This document shows, piece by piece, positions 6,632 to 16,690 of a stretch of DNA of 64,000 bases (the stretch's first letter is position 1; the number at the start of each line of letters is the position of its first letter). The DNA is from Bacteroidales bacterium (lineage in GTDB: Bacteria; Bacteroidota; Bacteroidia; Bacteroidales; UBA932): positions 1-64,000 of the forward strand of contig JAFLUX010000001.1 of the NCBI GenBank assembly GCA_022508605.1, written 5' to 3'. The notes beneath the pieces were generated by a model. It searched no databases. It was not told the DNA's origin and saw only the letters and a program-made list of their open reading frames with translations. The position numbers were made by a program, and so were the translations under genes.

Positions 6632-7795
6632 TTACAGTCTGGAAAGCATTTCCGCCATGAAAAAGCCGAGATAGTTTCCCGCCGCATAGCCTATGATTCC
6701 TATTGTCAGTCCCCCTATCAGCGCATTCTTGTTCTTCATGGCTGCTGTAATCATGGGCACGAAAGGCGGGGAATTGATGAAAGCAACGGACGATACGATT
6801 ACGGTATCGGCATCTATGCGGAGGATTCGGGCGAAAACTAGCTGGAGCACAAGCGAGCCGAAAACCACGAAACTGATGTAGCAGAGCAGCGACAGGCCGC
6901 CGGCCATGTCGAACTCGCTGAAATTGGCCATAGTAGCGACCGTTATGCAGAATATGTATATCAAATACATTCCTATGTCATGACTGAATCTCAGTTCCCG
7001 CACCGGACGGATAAACGAAAAGGCTATGCTGAAAGTCGTTAGCAGCAATATGAATACCGTCATGAAGGCGGAATCCGGAACGAGCAGGGCTATACCGCCC
7101 GACAACGCGCACACGAGCAGGGTAAGCCCTATTGAGGTGCATGCCGATTTCATGCCGCTGCGTGAAAATATCCCGGATGAGCATGCCTTTGACGCTGCGA
7201 GCGTATCCGAAGGCCCCGCTGTGTCCCCCTCCCCCGCGGCAGGTGCCTGCTCCCGTGAGGGAAGCAGCCTGCGGAACAGCCTGATACCGATTCCGAGCAG
7301 GAAAGTCAGGTAGAGGAAAGACACCAGCATATCGCAGGAATTTATAAGGATATAGGTGCTTTCCGGCACACCGAGCATGGCTTTCAGGGCGGCAAGGTTG
7401 ATTGTGCCGCCCGTATATACCCCGGTAAGCATCCCCCCTATCCTTGCGCCTCCGTCTATGCTGCGTCCGAAAATCATATATCCGCAAGCCACCGTGAGCA
7501 CGACCGCCGCGATGCCGGATATGAGGGCGAGCAGTTGCGAGCGCGTGATGCTTTGCCGGAGCTTGCACCCGAAAAGCATGAGCGGTATGGCAAGAGGCAC
7601 CGTAGCATTGGAAAGCACATCCTGCACTCGCGACATGGAGGCGGACGGCAGGCCGGCATTGCCTATAATCATGCCTATCAGATAAAGAATCAGCACGGGA
7701 CCTATCTTTCCGAGCCATGATATCCTCCGGCAGCAGCACAGGACGACGTACGGCAGCAGGCACAGGGCGGCGCCAATCAGCAGAGACTCAATCAT
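6632..7795 (-). CDS. DUF819 family membrane protein
   Basis: This is a 387-residue integral membrane protein with about ten hydrophobic helices in two halves. The family pattern GGMLTGVYTGGTINLAAL lies in the first half and a related segment, SSVAFINSPPFVPMITAAM, in the second. The two halves are joined by a charged, low-complexity linker (SREQAPAAGEGDTAGPSD). DUF819 (YjcL-like) proteins are predicted secondary transporters related to the Na+/glutamate and bile-acid symporter fold; the substrate is unknown. The first ATG at 7804 would overlap the upstream gene by 17 bp, the ATG at 7795 by 8 bp. Tight packing suggests co-transcription with the alpha/beta hydrolase. Confidence 0.88.
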   Translation of the reverse strand: MIESLLIGAALCLLPYVVLCCCRRISWLGKIGPVLILYLIGMIIGNAGLPSASMSRVQDVLSNATVPLAIPLMLFGCKLRQSITRSQLLALISGIAAVVLTVACGYMIFGRSIDGGARIGGMLTGVYTGGTINLAALKAMLGVPESTYILINSCDMLVSFLYLTFLLGIGIRLFRRLLPSREQAPAAGEGDTAGPSDTLAASKACSSGIFSRSGMKSACTSIGLTLLVCALSGGIALLVPDSAFMTVFILLLTTFSIAFSFIRPVRELRFSHDIGMYLIYIFCITVATMANFSEFDMAGGLSLLCYISFVVFGSLVLQLVFARILRIDADTVIVSSVAFINSPPFVPMITAAMKNKNALIGGLTIGIIGYAAGNYLGFFMAEMLSRL

Positions 7796-8651
7796 TCCTG
7801 TCATATCCCGATAAAATTTCCCTGAAAAAGCCTACTCCAAGCGCGACCACTTCCCCGCGCCTGTTCGTGATGGTGTGATTCTCACCCTCCACCACAATGA
7901 GTTCAGAGCGTTCACCATAGACTTCCCTGAACTTCTCGCTGCACCACATGGGGACTATGCCGTCCCTATCGCCGTGCAGAAGCAGGACGGGGCCATTGTA
8001 GTCAGCCGCAGTACCGTATATGTCAAGGTCCTGGGTGCTCACAAGATAGTCCCTGCCGAGTTTCATAGCGCCGAAGCAGCATATATATTCCGGAGGGTCG
8101 GCCGGATCGAATTCCGCATTGAAGAATTTGCCGTTCCGGCAGGCGTCTTTTATGACCGAGCCGGGTGCCACGAGCACCATTGCATCAGGCGCGTCGTCCC
8201 CGGCGGCAAGAATCCCTGCCGTCATCGCGGCGACGACGCCTCCCTGGGAGTGCCCGAGTATGCCGGTCTTGCTCACATAGGGCAGTGATTTCACATACTC
8301 CCACACCGCCATGGCATCGGCGATTTCCTTTTCCACGGTCATGTCCTGCATCCTGCCCTCGCTGCCGCCGTGTCCGTCGAAGTCGAAACGTATGGAGGCT
8401 ATCCCCGCCTTGGCAAGACCTCTGGCAAACGAGGGCATGGGGATGAAGTCCTTGCTTGCGAATATCCCGTGCATCAGTATTACCATAGGGCAGCGCTCCG
8501 TGCCGGGGTCGAAGCCTTCCGGAAGGGTCAGCCTGAATGCGATTCCGCCCTCAGGCCCTTTTATCTCATAGTCGCGGGCGGCCGCATGACAAAAGCACAT
8601 GCCGGCAAAAACGGCGGCCGCAACGAGGCGCAGCGAATGCCTATTGCGCAT
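7788..8651 (-). CDS. Secreted alpha/beta hydrolase (esterase-like)
   Basis: This protein has 287 residues with a signal peptide at 1-25 (RLVAAAVFAGMCFCHAAA). The alpha/beta hydrolase core follows: oxyanion region ILMHGIFASKDFIPM, nucleophile elbow GHSQGG (Ser near residue 130), acid in LLHGDRDGIVP and catalytic His in VEGENHTI. It resembles small feruloyl/cinnamoyl-type esterases more than lipases, but the substrate is not determined by these motifs. The chosen start overlaps the S9 peptidase stop by 11 bp, and its own end overlaps the DUF819 start, so the three genes are probably co-expressed. Confidence 0.9.
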   Translation of the reverse strand: MRNRHSLRLVAAAVFAGMCFCHAAARDYEIKGPEGGIAFRLTLPEGFDPGTERCPMVILMHGIFASKDFIPMPSFARGLAKAGIASIRFDFDGHGGSEGRMQDMTVEKEIADAMAVWEYVKSLPYVSKTGILGHSQGGVVAAMTAGILAAGDDAPDAMVLVAPGSVIKDACRNGKFFNAEFDPADPPEYICCFGAMKLGRDYLVSTQDLDIYGTAADYNGPVLLLHGDRDGIVPMWCSEKFREVYGERSELIVVEGENHTITNRRGEVVALGVGFFREILSGYDRND

Positions 8652-11457
8652 ATTCGAAACCGAACTCCTGTCCCTTGCGGTGCGTGGGAACACCGTACTT
8701 CATCCACACAGGGACGGGGGCATCTTTAAGATAGTGGTCGAAGAATTGCTGGAGCCTAATGCTCAGGTCTTTGCAATTGCGGCGTTCCACCAGGTTGTGG
8801 GCCTCGTCATTGTACTGCAGCAGCCATGCCTGCTTCCCGAAACGGCGCAGGTCGGAGAAAAACTCTATGCCCTGATACCATGGCACGGCTCCGTCGGCAT
8901 CGTTGGCCATTATCAATACCGGCGTCGTCACCTTGTCGACGTGGAAGACCGGAGAATTTTCTATATACAGTTCCAGGCCGCCGTCGTCCCACATGGACTT
9001 GCCTATGCGGCTCTGCCCGTGCTCATATTGCATTGCCCGCACCAGACCGGACTCCCAGCGTATTCCTCCGTATGCGCTCGTCATGTTTCCGACAGGAGCG
9101 CCGGCCCCTGCGGCCCTGAACATGCCTGTCCTCGTCACCAAATAGGCCACCTGATATCCGCCCCAGCTCTGGCCCTGTATCGCCATGCGCTCACGGTCGA
9201 TGAACGGGAACTGAGAGCACATGGCCTCCGCCCCGGAGCATATGCAGTTGTAGGCGCTTTCTCCCGGATGCCCGTCCTTGTACACGATATCCGGAATGAA
9301 CACGGCGTACCCGTTGCTCACATACATGGGAATATTGACGGTGGAGCGGGAAGGCGCCGGCGCCCTGTAGCTGTACAGCGACTCGGAGTATTTCTCATAG
9401 AAATAAATCATCAGAGGCAGTTTTTCGCCCGGGGCCAAATCTTCCGGCACGAAAAGCAGGCCGTCCAACGTGGTGCCGTCATAGGCATTCCAGTGTACCA
9501 GCTGCACGTCTCCCCAGCGGTAGTCCGCCTGCTGAGGATTTATCGCGGTAAGGCACGGCGCGGCATCCAGTCGCGCCTGCAGGGACGGTTTGAGCTTCAG
9601 CGCCCCGGTCCCTATTCCCTTTTTGGTGACGTCGCAAAGCAGGTGCAGGTCGTAGGGATGCCGGTAGTCGCCTTCCGTGAAGGCCAGGACAGCGGCATCA
9701 CGAGCCTTGACGACATTGCCGTAAGAAGACTCCTTGACATACCACTGCGGCTGCTGGGGCTTGAAGCCAGTCACCACGGCAAGGCCGTTCTGCTTTGTTT
9801 TCTCATCGAAAGCGGTAAACCACAACTGCTCCCCTGCCGAGGGGACATAATCGAGTCCCAGCCTGCGGTCCGTTGCGGTGAAGCCGTAGTCCACATACGC
9901 GGTCTTGCGGAAGCGCACCCCGTTCTTCCGGCCTGCTCCGGCAGTAAGGCATTCCGCCCCGCTGCCGTCCGGCCTGAACCTCCACACATCGTAGCGGTCG
10001 CATATCAGCACGAATTCGTCCCCGGCCGTCCACACCGGACGACGGTCATACGCCCCCGGATATGACGGGTGGTCGTCTTCCTCATCGTAGAAAGGCACTC
10101 CGCATGCTTCGGTCAGGTTGGCCTGCCTGCCTGTGGCTATCTCATAGCTGTGCCAGCCGAGGTCTCCGCAATCATACCATATCAGGTACTTGCCCCCGGC
10201 AGAAATGGACACGCGGCCCGGGAGCCTGGTAAACAGGCTTCGGCGCGACCCGTCTTCGAGGGAAACGAGACTTATGTCATTGTAGGGGTTGGAATCCCAA
10301 TAGGAAGACAGGCGGTACGGAGAGTCATCGACTGAAAGCGCAAACTTCCCGTCGCCTCCTTCGCAGAGGGAGATATCGTCGAAATCACCGTCGCCCAGGA
10401 GCACCGGGACGGAGCCGGACCGCAGGTCTATGACCGTGGGATAGGTCCGCTTCTCTATACGCTGGCGCCTTGCCTTCTGCATGGGAGGAGTCAGCAGGGC
10501 GTCCCAGTTCCAGATGTCGAGACGGGCTGTCTCAAAGTCTACTATCGTGGTATCCTTGGGACCGATGAAAGGCGCGATGCCGGCAAAAAGGCGTAGTCCG
10601 CTCTTGGAGAAATAAGGAGCGCTGTTCTCGTTAAAAGTACGCCCCATAGAGTCGGAATAGTCCTGGGACACGACCGTTTCCGCGGCCTGCCCGCTTCTCG
10701 AAAGCAGAATGGCGCAATGCTTGTTTCCGTCCTTAACGGTGTCCGTGGAGGCAAGGCATGCCAGCAGGAGACCGGAATCGTCGAAAACCAGGCCCCCGTA
10801 ATATGCCTTGTCTGCATCCAGCACGGTCTTTTCCATCCTTGCCGGATCATACAGGACGAGTTCGTCCCTGGACAGACTGTCTTTCTTGTCTTTTTTGAAA
10901 GTCAGGGCGAGCCTGCGGCCGTCACGGCTGAACAGGTACTGGTCCACATTCTTCAGGCTATCCACCGAGGCTGTCGCCGGATTCACCACCACAAGCCCCT
11001 TGTCATACTTGTAGGCGGCATACGGCATGGCATCCGTTCCGCTCCTGAAAGATTTCACGTCGGCGAATTTCGTAAGCTCCAAAGTCTTGAGATTTATTAC
11101 CGCAAGCGAATCCTTCGGCATTTTGTCAGCCTTTTTCTTCTCTATCCGGGCCTGACGGGTCGCACTGAACAGGGGTTTAATCAGGCAGTAGGCCCAGTTG
11201 CCGTCCATCACCACTCCGGCAGCCCTCGGTATGCGGAGTTCCCTGCCGTCGGCCACCAGACGGATTACAGTCTCGGAATCGCCCTCCTGAGGGGCAATCT
11301 GATAGCAAAGCACGGAACCGTCGGCAGATACCTGAATGTTCGCCACGCGCTGCCATCCGTCATACACATCGTGACCCATGGGCTTTTTTTCAGCCCTCAG
11401 ACTGCCGGCTGCCGCAAGACACAGGGCAACGGACAGAAGTAATTTTCCTTTATGCAT
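8641..11457 (-). CDS. S9 family prolyl oligopeptidase
   Basis: This protein has 938 residues with a signal peptide (MHKGKLLLSVALCLAAAGSL), which fixes the start at 11457. The N-terminal two thirds is a beta-propeller-like region. The C-terminal catalytic alpha/beta domain has GQSWGGYQVAYLVTR (Ser), a following Asp in MANDADGAVPW, and QYNDEAHNL (His), matching the S9C/prolyl oligopeptidase triad order. It is probably a periplasmic peptidase that trims small peptides. The length agrees with large Bacteroidota S9 enzymes. It lies 13 bp downstream of the AlkD-like gene and overlaps the hydrolase gene. Confidence 0.93.
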   Translation of the reverse strand: MHKGKLLLSVALCLAAAGSLRAEKKPMGHDVYDGWQRVANIQVSADGSVLCYQIAPQEGDSETVIRLVADGRELRIPRAAGVVMDGNWAYCLIKPLFSATRQARIEKKKADKMPKDSLAVINLKTLELTKFADVKSFRSGTDAMPYAAYKYDKGLVVVNPATASVDSLKNVDQYLFSRDGRRLALTFKKDKKDSLSRDELVLYDPARMEKTVLDADKAYYGGLVFDDSGLLLACLASTDTVKDGNKHCAILLSRSGQAAETVVSQDYSDSMGRTFNENSAPYFSKSGLRLFAGIAPFIGPKDTTIVDFETARLDIWNWDALLTPPMQKARRQRIEKRTYPTVIDLRSGSVPVLLGDGDFDDISLCEGGDGKFALSVDDSPYRLSSYWDSNPYNDISLVSLEDGSRRSLFTRLPGRVSISAGGKYLIWYDCGDLGWHSYEIATGRQANLTEACGVPFYDEEDDHPSYPGAYDRRPVWTAGDEFVLICDRYDVWRFRPDGSGAECLTAGAGRKNGVRFRKTAYVDYGFTATDRRLGLDYVPSAGEQLWFTAFDEKTKQNGLAVVTGFKPQQPQWYVKESSYGNVVKARDAAVLAFTEGDYRHPYDLHLLCDVTKKGIGTGALKLKPSLQARLDAAPCLTAINPQQADYRWGDVQLVHWNAYDGTTLDGLLFVPEDLAPGEKLPLMIYFYEKYSESLYSYRAPAPSRSTVNIPMYVSNGYAVFIPDIVYKDGHPGESAYNCICSGAEAMCSQFPFIDRERMAIQGQSWGGYQVAYLVTRTGMFRAAGAGAPVGNMTSAYGGIRWESGLVRAMQYEHGQSRIGKSMWDDGGLELYIENSPVFHVDKVTTPVLIMANDADGAVPWYQGIEFFSDLRRFGKQAWLLQYNDEAHNLVERRNCKDLSIRLQQFFDHYLKDAPVPVWMKYGVPTHRKGQEFGFEYAQ

Positions 11458-11470
11458 ACTTTCGTTTGTA

Positions 11471-12190
11471 TTATAATCTTCGTTTCCCGGCAGACAGATA
11501 ATGCATCCTCCGCTCCTCCGGGAATTTTTCAATGGCATAGCGGAGCATGGTCCTCGGCATTAAAGGAGCCCTTGCGTCCAGAAATGCGCACAAGGCGGCT
11601 TCATCCTTCTTCCCCGCCTCCCTCAGCAGCCATCCCACCGCCTTTTGGATGAGGTCATGAGGGTGATTCAGGAGTATGTCGGCGACAGCGAAAGTGTCCG
11701 CGGTCTCGCCGCGGCGCACGAAAGCCATGGTGCTCACTATGCCTATCCTCTGTTCCCATATGCTCCGGCCGTTGCGCGCAAGCTCATAAAGCAGGCTCCT
11801 GTCCTTGTCGCAGAGCCATTCTCCGAGCAGCCTGTAGCACGACAGGTCCACAAGGTCCCAGTTGTTGATACGCTCCGTATGGGAAAGATAGAAGTCTATG
11901 CAGCGCTTCTGTGCCGCCGGGTCCCTGCGGGCATGCGAGAAATGCTCGACAAGGGCAAGAAGCCCGGCCAGGCGAAGCTCGTGATACCCGCTCATAATGC
12001 ACTCCTCAAGGTCTGCGAAGTCCGTATCTTTCCAGCAGGCCCTGACCACGCTGCGAGTGACAGGAACCTTGATGCCGAGGAACAAATCCCCCTCTCCGTA
12101 CTGTCCGGGACCCGTCTTGAAGAAGCGTGACAGCCCCTCGACCTGCGAAGGGTCGGCATGGGCGAGGATTTCCGAGAGCAGTCTATTCAC
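11471..12190 (-). CDS. DNA alkylation repair protein, AlkD-like
   Basis: This is a 239-residue all-helical protein of the HEAT-repeat AlkC/AlkD DNA glycosylase family, which removes positively charged alkylated bases. Family marks are GIKVPVTRSVVRACWK near the N-terminus, RINNWDLVDLSCYRLLGEWL (with the conserved Trp-Asp pair) in the middle, and HDLIQKAVGWLLREAGKKDE toward the end. Length and order match the family. It overlaps the glutathione peroxidase gene by 8 bp. A second alkylation-repair gene, ogt, closes the same directon. Confidence 0.93.
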   Translation of the reverse strand: MNRLLSEILAHADPSQVEGLSRFFKTGPGQYGEGDLFLGIKVPVTRSVVRACWKDTDFADLEECIMSGYHELRLAGLLALVEHFSHARRDPAAQKRCIDFYLSHTERINNWDLVDLSCYRLLGEWLCDKDRSLLYELARNGRSIWEQRIGIVSTMAFVRRGETADTFAVADILLNHPHDLIQKAVGWLLREAGKKDEAALCAFLDARAPLMPRTMLRYAIEKFPEERRMHYLSAGKRRL

Positions 12191-12668
12191 TTTGCTGCAA
12201 CAGGTCCTTTACCGCATCTTCGAGTTTTGCCGGGGTCACGGCAGAGCCGTAGCGTCCGGCCACCCTGCCGTCGCGGCCGACAAGGAATTTCGTGAAATTC
12301 CATTTGATTGCGGATGTGATGAATCCTTTCTGCTGCGTCTTAAGCCATTTGAACAAAGGGTCCGCCTTGTCGCCGTTCACCTCTATCTTCTTGAAACGCG
12401 GGAAAGTGGTGTCGTATTTGAGCGAGCAGAACTGCCCTATCTCGGCGTCCGTCCCCGGGGCCTGATGAGCGAACTGGTTGCAGGGGAAATCGAGAATCTC
12501 AAAACCCTTGTCCTTGTAGGTCCTGTACAACCTCTCCAATCCTTCATATTGGGGAGTAAAGCCGCACCCCGTAGCCGTATTGACAATCAAAAGCACTTTG
12601 CCCTTGTACTGCCCAAGGCTGACATCTTGTCCGGAAGCATCCTTCACGGTAAAATCATAAACGGTCAT
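12183..12668 (-). CDS. Glutathione peroxidase family protein
   Basis: This is a 161-residue thioredoxin-fold peroxidase. The peroxidatic residue is Cys in NTATGCGFTPQY (not selenocysteine). The Gln of LDFPCNQFAHQ and the Trp-Asn of IKWNFTKFLV complete the catalytic tetrad. Bacterial members of this type usually use thioredoxin rather than glutathione. There is no signal peptide. The gene begins 27 bp after the copper chaperone, which suggests that it is expressed with metal and oxidative defence functions. Confidence 0.95.
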   Translation of the reverse strand: MTVYDFTVKDASGQDVSLGQYKGKVLLIVNTATGCGFTPQYEGLERLYRTYKDKGFEILDFPCNQFAHQAPGTDAEIGQFCSLKYDTTFPRFKKIEVNGDKADPLFKWLKTQQKGFITSAIKWNFTKFLVGRDGRVAGRYGSAVTPAKLEDAVKDLLQQSE

Positions 12669-12695
12669 ATCGAGTAGAATTTATCTGCCTATCAA

Positions 12696-12911
12696 TTACT
12701 CCCCTGCCGCCGAGGCGCTGAACCCTACGGAAGCTATCGCCGCCACAATGCGGTCGGCGCTTTCGGCATCTTCCGGGATTCCGGAGACGCTGAGTATTCT
12801 GTCGGGAGACGCCAGGTCGAGGTTCAGAGTGGCATCGGGAAAGATTCTGCGGACGGCGCCGCATATTGTCGCAGAACATCCTGCGCATTTTGCATTGGTC
12901 TTGAATTTCAT
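12696..12911 (-). CDS. Heavy-metal-associated (HMA) domain protein, copper chaperone-like
   Basis: This is a 71-residue single-domain protein. The metal-binding loop is NAKCAGC at residues 6-12, in the position of CxxC in HMA domains. The remaining beta-alpha-beta pattern ends GIPEDAESADRIVAAIASVG. It begins one base after the stop codon of the copper-type P-ATPase, strongly suggesting that it hands Cu(I) to that pump or takes it from it. It is divergent from classical CopZ, so the metal is inferred from context. Confidence 0.85.
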   Translation of the reverse strand: MKFKTNAKCAGCSATICGAVRRIFPDATLNLDLASPDRILSVSGIPEDAESADRIVAAIASVGFSASAAGE

Positions 12912-12912
12912 A

Positions 12913-15150
12913 TCAAATCAGTTTTATTCTGTTAAGTCTCAACGAGTTCATCACCACGCACACGGAGGAAAACGCCATGGCGGCCGATGCTGCCATGGGT
13001 GTAAGCAGCCAGCCAAACGAGACATAGAACAGACCGGCAGCGAGCGGTATGCCTATGACGTTGTAGACAAAGGCCCAGAACAGATTCTGCCGTATCACCT
13101 TAAGCGTGGCCTTTGACAGCAGGACAGCCTGGGGGATGAATGCCAGTCGGCCGGATACGACGGTCAGCTGCGCCACCTCCATGGCTATGTCGCTTCCGCC
13201 TCCCATGGCAATGGACACATCCGCCTCGGCCAAGGCCTGCGAGTCATTGATGCCGTCTCCGGCCATCGCCACGAAATGTCCCCCGTCCCTAAGCTCACGC
13301 ACCATGTCCTGTTTGTCGGAAGGCAGCAGCCCCGCATGAATTTCGCCTATGCCGGCCGCAGAGGCGATATGCTTCGCAGTATTCAGGCCGTCCCCCGTGA
13401 GCAGCACGGTCCTTATGCCCATAGAATGCAATTCTCCCACAGTCTTTTCGGCATCGTCTCTCAGCCTGTCGCTTACCCTGAAAAGCGCCGCCGCCTCATT
13501 GTCAGTGCCGGCGAATACGACTCCGTCCCCCTCGGAGCTCCACTCCTCCGCAAGCCTGACGAAATCCGGGGGCAGTTTCCCCAACACACTTTCGCCCAGC
13601 TTCCCGTTGCCTATCCAGCAGGAAAGCCCCCCGACGTTTCCCCGTATGCCGAGTCCGGGGAAATATTCGAACTCGGTCTGAAGTCCTACGAAGTCCCGGG
13701 CCTTTTCTCCGAGCCTGCCGGCGGCCCATCTGCCGATTGCGGATGCGAGCGGGTGAGCGGAGCGTTCTTCAAGCGACTTTACCGCCGCCGTGAACCTGTC
13801 ATCCACGAGCGCCGACAAACGTGCGTCCACGACCTGCGGAATGCCCTCAGTCAGTGTGCCTGTCTTGTCTATGGCCAAGGTGTCTATCTTCGCGAGCAGT
13901 TCGAGCGCGCTCGCCTCCCGGATGAGTATTCCGTTCACGGCCCCTCTGCCTATGCCCACCATTATTGCGGTGGGAGTGGCCAGGCCGAGGGCGCAGGGAC
14001 AGGCTATCACGAGCACCGAGACGGATGTCAGAAGCGCCAGCGGGAAGTTGCCTCCTCCGACGGTCATCCACAGCACGAAGGTCAGCAGGGATATGCCTAT
14101 GACGGCAGGCACGAAAACGGCGCTGATTTTATCTACCAGTCGCTGAACGGGGGCCTTGGAGCCCTGGGCCTCACGCACGCAGCGTATGATGCGGGAGAGT
14201 TCTGTCGCCTGTCCCACTTCGGTCGCTTCAACGCTGATGCTTCCCGAAAGGTTCACGGTGCCCGCCGACACGCGGCTGCCGGCACTTTTTTCCACCCCCG
14301 CTGGTTCTCCCGTCAGCATGCTCTCATCCACAGAGGAGTTCCCCGATACCACCTTCCCGTCCACAGGCACCCTGTCTCCGGGGCGTATGAGCACTATATC
14401 TCCGGGCTTTACGGCACTGATGGGCACGGTTAGCACCTGCCCGTCTGGGCCAGACACGAGCGCCCGGTCAGGCTGCAGGCCCATAAGAGACCTGATGGCC
14501 GAACCGGTATTGTGCTTCGCCCTTGTTTCCAGAAATTTGCCGGTGAGCACGAATGCTATTATGACAGCAGCGGCCTCGTAGTATATGTCCGAAGGCATGT
14601 CATAGGAGGCGAAAAAGTCCGGCCACACGGTGTTGAAAAGCGAGAACAGGAAACTCACGGCAGTAGATACGGCCACAAGCGAATCCATATTGGGATGCCC
14701 CTTGAAAAGATTGCGAATCCCCGACGAATAGAAGCGTCTCCCGCAGAACGCCATCACGGCGAAAGTCATGACCATGAGCACATAGTTCACGCAAGGGAAA
14801 TGTATGTGCGCCATGCAGATTACCGAAACCGGGAGAGTCAGCACCCATGCCGCGACAAGCTCCCTTTTCATCCTCCGGTAGGCATCGGCGTCGATCTTCT
14901 CCTTTTCAGCGAGCGCTTTCTCGGCAGTGTCTTCCACTATCATTCCGTATCCCGCCGAGGCGATGTTGCCAGCGATTGCCACCGGAGAAGTCACGGATGC
15001 ATCCCATTCCACGGAAATCTCGGAGGAAGCAAGATTGACCGAGGCCGATATAACGCCTGGCGTGTCGGAGGCCGCCTTTTCCACTGTGGCGGCGCACGAT
15101 GCGCACATCATGCCCGTCACGGGAAAAATGCCTTTATCGGGCTTCTTCAT
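12913..15150 (-). CDS. copA: Copper-translocating P1B-type ATPase
   Basis: This protein has 745 residues. One N-terminal HMA domain carries GMMCASC. The membrane core follows with the CPC motif [15 protein letters not shown], phosphorylation site [12 protein letters not shown]-binding HP motif ([11 protein letters not shown]) and hinge [17 protein letters not shown] together with the C-terminal pattern [15 protein letters not shown] indicates a Cu(I)/Ag(I) exporter. ATG 15150 is preferred over the upstream in-frame TTG at 15156. The gene overlaps the thioesterase gene by 17 bp and is followed at once by the HMA chaperone. No CopY/CueR-type regulator is visible nearby. Confidence 0.95.
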   Translation of the reverse strand: MKKPDKGIFPVTGMMCASCAATVEKAASDTPGVISASVNLASSEISVEWDASVTSPVAIAGNIASAGYGMIVEDTAEKALAEKEKIDADAYRRMKRELVAAWVLTLPVSVICMAHIHFPCVNYVLMVMTFAVMAFCGRRFYSSGIRNLFKGHPNMDSLVAVSTAVSFLFSLFNTVWPDFFASYDMPSDIYYEAAAVIIAFVLTGKFLETRAKHNTGSAIRSLMGLQPDRALVSGPDGQVLTVPISAVKPGDIVLIRPGDRVPVDGKVVSGNSSVDESMLTGEPAGVEKSAGSRVSAGTVNLSGSISVEATEVGQATELSRIIRCVREAQGSKAPVQRLVDKISAVFVPAVIGISLLTFVLWMTVGGGNFPLALLTSVSVLVIACPCALGLATPTAIMVGIGRGAVNGILIREASALELLAKIDTLAIDKTGTLTEGIPQVVDARLSALVDDRFTAAVKSLEERSAHPLASAIGRWAAGRLGEKARDFVGLQTEFEYFPGLGIRGNVGGLSCWIGNGKLGESVLGKLPPDFVRLAEEWSSEGDGVVFAGTDNEAAALFRVSDRLRDDAEKTVGELHSMGIRTVLLTGDGLNTAKHIASAAGIGEIHAGLLPSDKQDMVRELRDGGHFVAMAGDGINDSQALAEADVSIAMGGGSDIAMEVAQLTVVSGRLAFIPQAVLLSKATLKVIRQNLFWAFVYNVIGIPLAAGLFYVSFGWLLTPMAASAAMAFSSVCVVMNSLRLNRIKLI

Positions 15151-15892
15151 CTTCAAACACTATTTTGCAGATGAAACTTTGCAGGCCCTCGCAAGTCCCC
15201 TCCACGAACCAGGCGCCGTCCGCGGCTCGGGCCCGCATGAACCTGACGGTGCCGCCGAGCCTTACTTCCCTGTTGTAATTGATGAAGAAGTCTGTGACCG
15301 TCTTTTCCGTGGTAAATTCCTCCGGCAGGCAGTCCACTGCCCACGCCGGATACTTCGCGTTGTTGGCGTGGTAGTTATAGTCTATGTCCGTATAGCGTAC
15401 CACATGCTCTCCAGCATCCTCCCTCACTGCATCCTTGGGGATGACGATTTTCGGGGCATCGGGCTGCAGGGCGCGCTCAGGGCACTGCGCCTCGAGGGGG
15501 AAAATGTCGACGATTGCATCGGGCTTGACTATGGCCCTGTTCTTCATATCCATCAACACCCACGAGCTCGTGGCCCGTACCAGGGTCTCCCCCGTGCTGC
15601 TCAGCGCACGGTAGTCCCTGGAGAAATATGGTCCTTTGACACCGCTGTGCCAGGTCTCCAGCTTGATGTCATCGAAAACGCGTGGCAGCCTGTCGAAGTG
15701 GAATGCGTTGCGCACGAGTATCCACCCGAGCCCCCTCTCGTGCAGCACGAAATCAGAGCCGCCGAGCTGGCTTGCCCCTTTCATGGCCAGTTGCTGGGCG
15801 ATGTCGAAGAAGGAAGAAGGACGCAGGCGGTAAGAGTTGTCGGTAAAATAGCATGGCACCTGGAGGTCTTCGCGGTATTTGTCTTGTATCAT
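15134..15892 (-). CDS. Acyl-ACP thioesterase
   Basis: This 252-residue protein matches the acyl-ACP thioesterase family (double hotdog fold), which releases fatty acids from acyl carrier protein. The N-terminal hotdog has [20 protein letters not shown] and an [17 protein letters not shown] strand. The second hotdog has the conserved [16 protein letters not shown] motif, with catalytic Asn and His. It is cytoplasmic. Its ATG overlaps the stop of the Nif3-like gene (ATGA, 15889-15892). Confidence 0.93.
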   Translation of the reverse strand: MIQDKYREDLQVPCYFTDNSYRLRPSSFFDIAQQLAMKGASQLGGSDFVLHERGLGWILVRNAFHFDRLPRVFDDIKLETWHSGVKGPYFSRDYRALSSTGETLVRATSSWVLMDMKNRAIVKPDAIVDIFPLEAQCPERALQPDAPKIVIPKDAVREDAGEHVVRYTDIDYNYHANNAKYPAWAVDCLPEEFTTEKTVTDFFINYNREVRLGGTVRFMRARAADGAWFVEGTCEGLQSFICKIVFEDEEAR

Positions 15893-16671
15893 TTCCGTAT
15901 CAGTTTATATATAGGGTTGGTATTTAACGAAGTACGGCACACCTCCGCAGAGGGCAGGCCGTTCTTCAGTATGCGTTCGAGCAGGTCCACGGTGTATTGC
16001 TCGCTCTCGTAATGCCCGAGTTCGGCGAGCAGCATGCCGCAGTTCTCAAAGAAATCGTGGTAGTGGAACTCTCCCGTGACGAAGCAGTCGGCACCGGCCT
16101 CCACAGCCTTTTTCATCAGGAAAGCCCCGGCACCGCCGCACAACGCGACGGAAGATATGAGCCTGCCTGTCGTCCCGCTGTGGCGCAGGCATCCGACCTC
16201 GAAGACGGACTGCAGCAGGCCGAGGAACTCGCTGTCGGAGCAAGGCTCCGGGAGACGGCCCGCAAGTCCCGCCCCGCATCCGCCGTCCTTGGCATCGAGC
16301 ACGCGGAGGTCCCGAAGCCCCAGTCTGGAGGCGATTTCATAATTGACTCCCCCCGGGGCATTGTCGAGGCTGGTATGGGAGGAATATATCGCGATGCCCT
16401 CCCTGATGGCCGTGACGACACAGCGCTGCTGGTATGTGCCGTCTCCCACCTGCCGGAGAGGATGGAAGATGAGAGGATGATGCGACACTATCATGTCGCA
16501 GCCGAGGCTCACAGCCTCCCCGAGCACTTCTTCAGTAATGTCGAGGGTTACCAGAATCCGCCTCGCTTCGGCGGCAGGAGACCCGACCTGGAGCCCGGAA
16601 TTGTCGAAGCCGTCCTGGAAGCCCAGCGGAGCGGCATCCTCTATCACCTTTATAACGTCAGATACTTTCAT
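15889..16671 (-). CDS. Nif3-like dinuclear metal centre protein
   Basis: This 260-residue protein is of the Nif3/YbgI (GTP cyclohydrolase I type 2 homologue) family. Metal-ligand motifs are visible: VSHHPLIFHPL and SSHTSLDNAPGGVN in the N-terminal half, and GEFHYHDFFENCGMLLAELGHYE in the C-terminal half. It is the short form without the PII-like insert seen in longer members. The molecular role of the family remains unsettled. It sits 19 bp downstream of the UvrD/PcrA helicase and is coupled to the thioesterase gene. Confidence 0.93.
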   Translation of the reverse strand: MKVSDVIKVIEDAAPLGFQDGFDNSGLQVGSPAAEARRILVTLDITEEVLGEAVSLGCDMIVSHHPLIFHPLRQVGDGTYQQRCVVTAIREGIAIYSSHTSLDNAPGGVNYEIASRLGLRDLRVLDAKDGGCGAGLAGRLPEPCSDSEFLGLLQSVFEVGCLRHSGTTGRLISSVALCGGAGAFLMKKAVEAGADCFVTGEFHYHDFFENCGMLLAELGHYESEQYTVDLLERILKNGLPSAEVCRTSLNTNPIYKLIRK

Positions 16672-16690
16672 ATAAAATCCGTTTTGATTC

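Noticed and set aside
8599-10065. Plus-strand frame of 488 codons (and similar long frames at 5260-6603 and 34933-36321)
   Set aside because: Antisense to the S9 peptidase, the D15-type barrel and the GH36 gene respectively. They have no start context, no domain and are explained by codon bias of the real genes.
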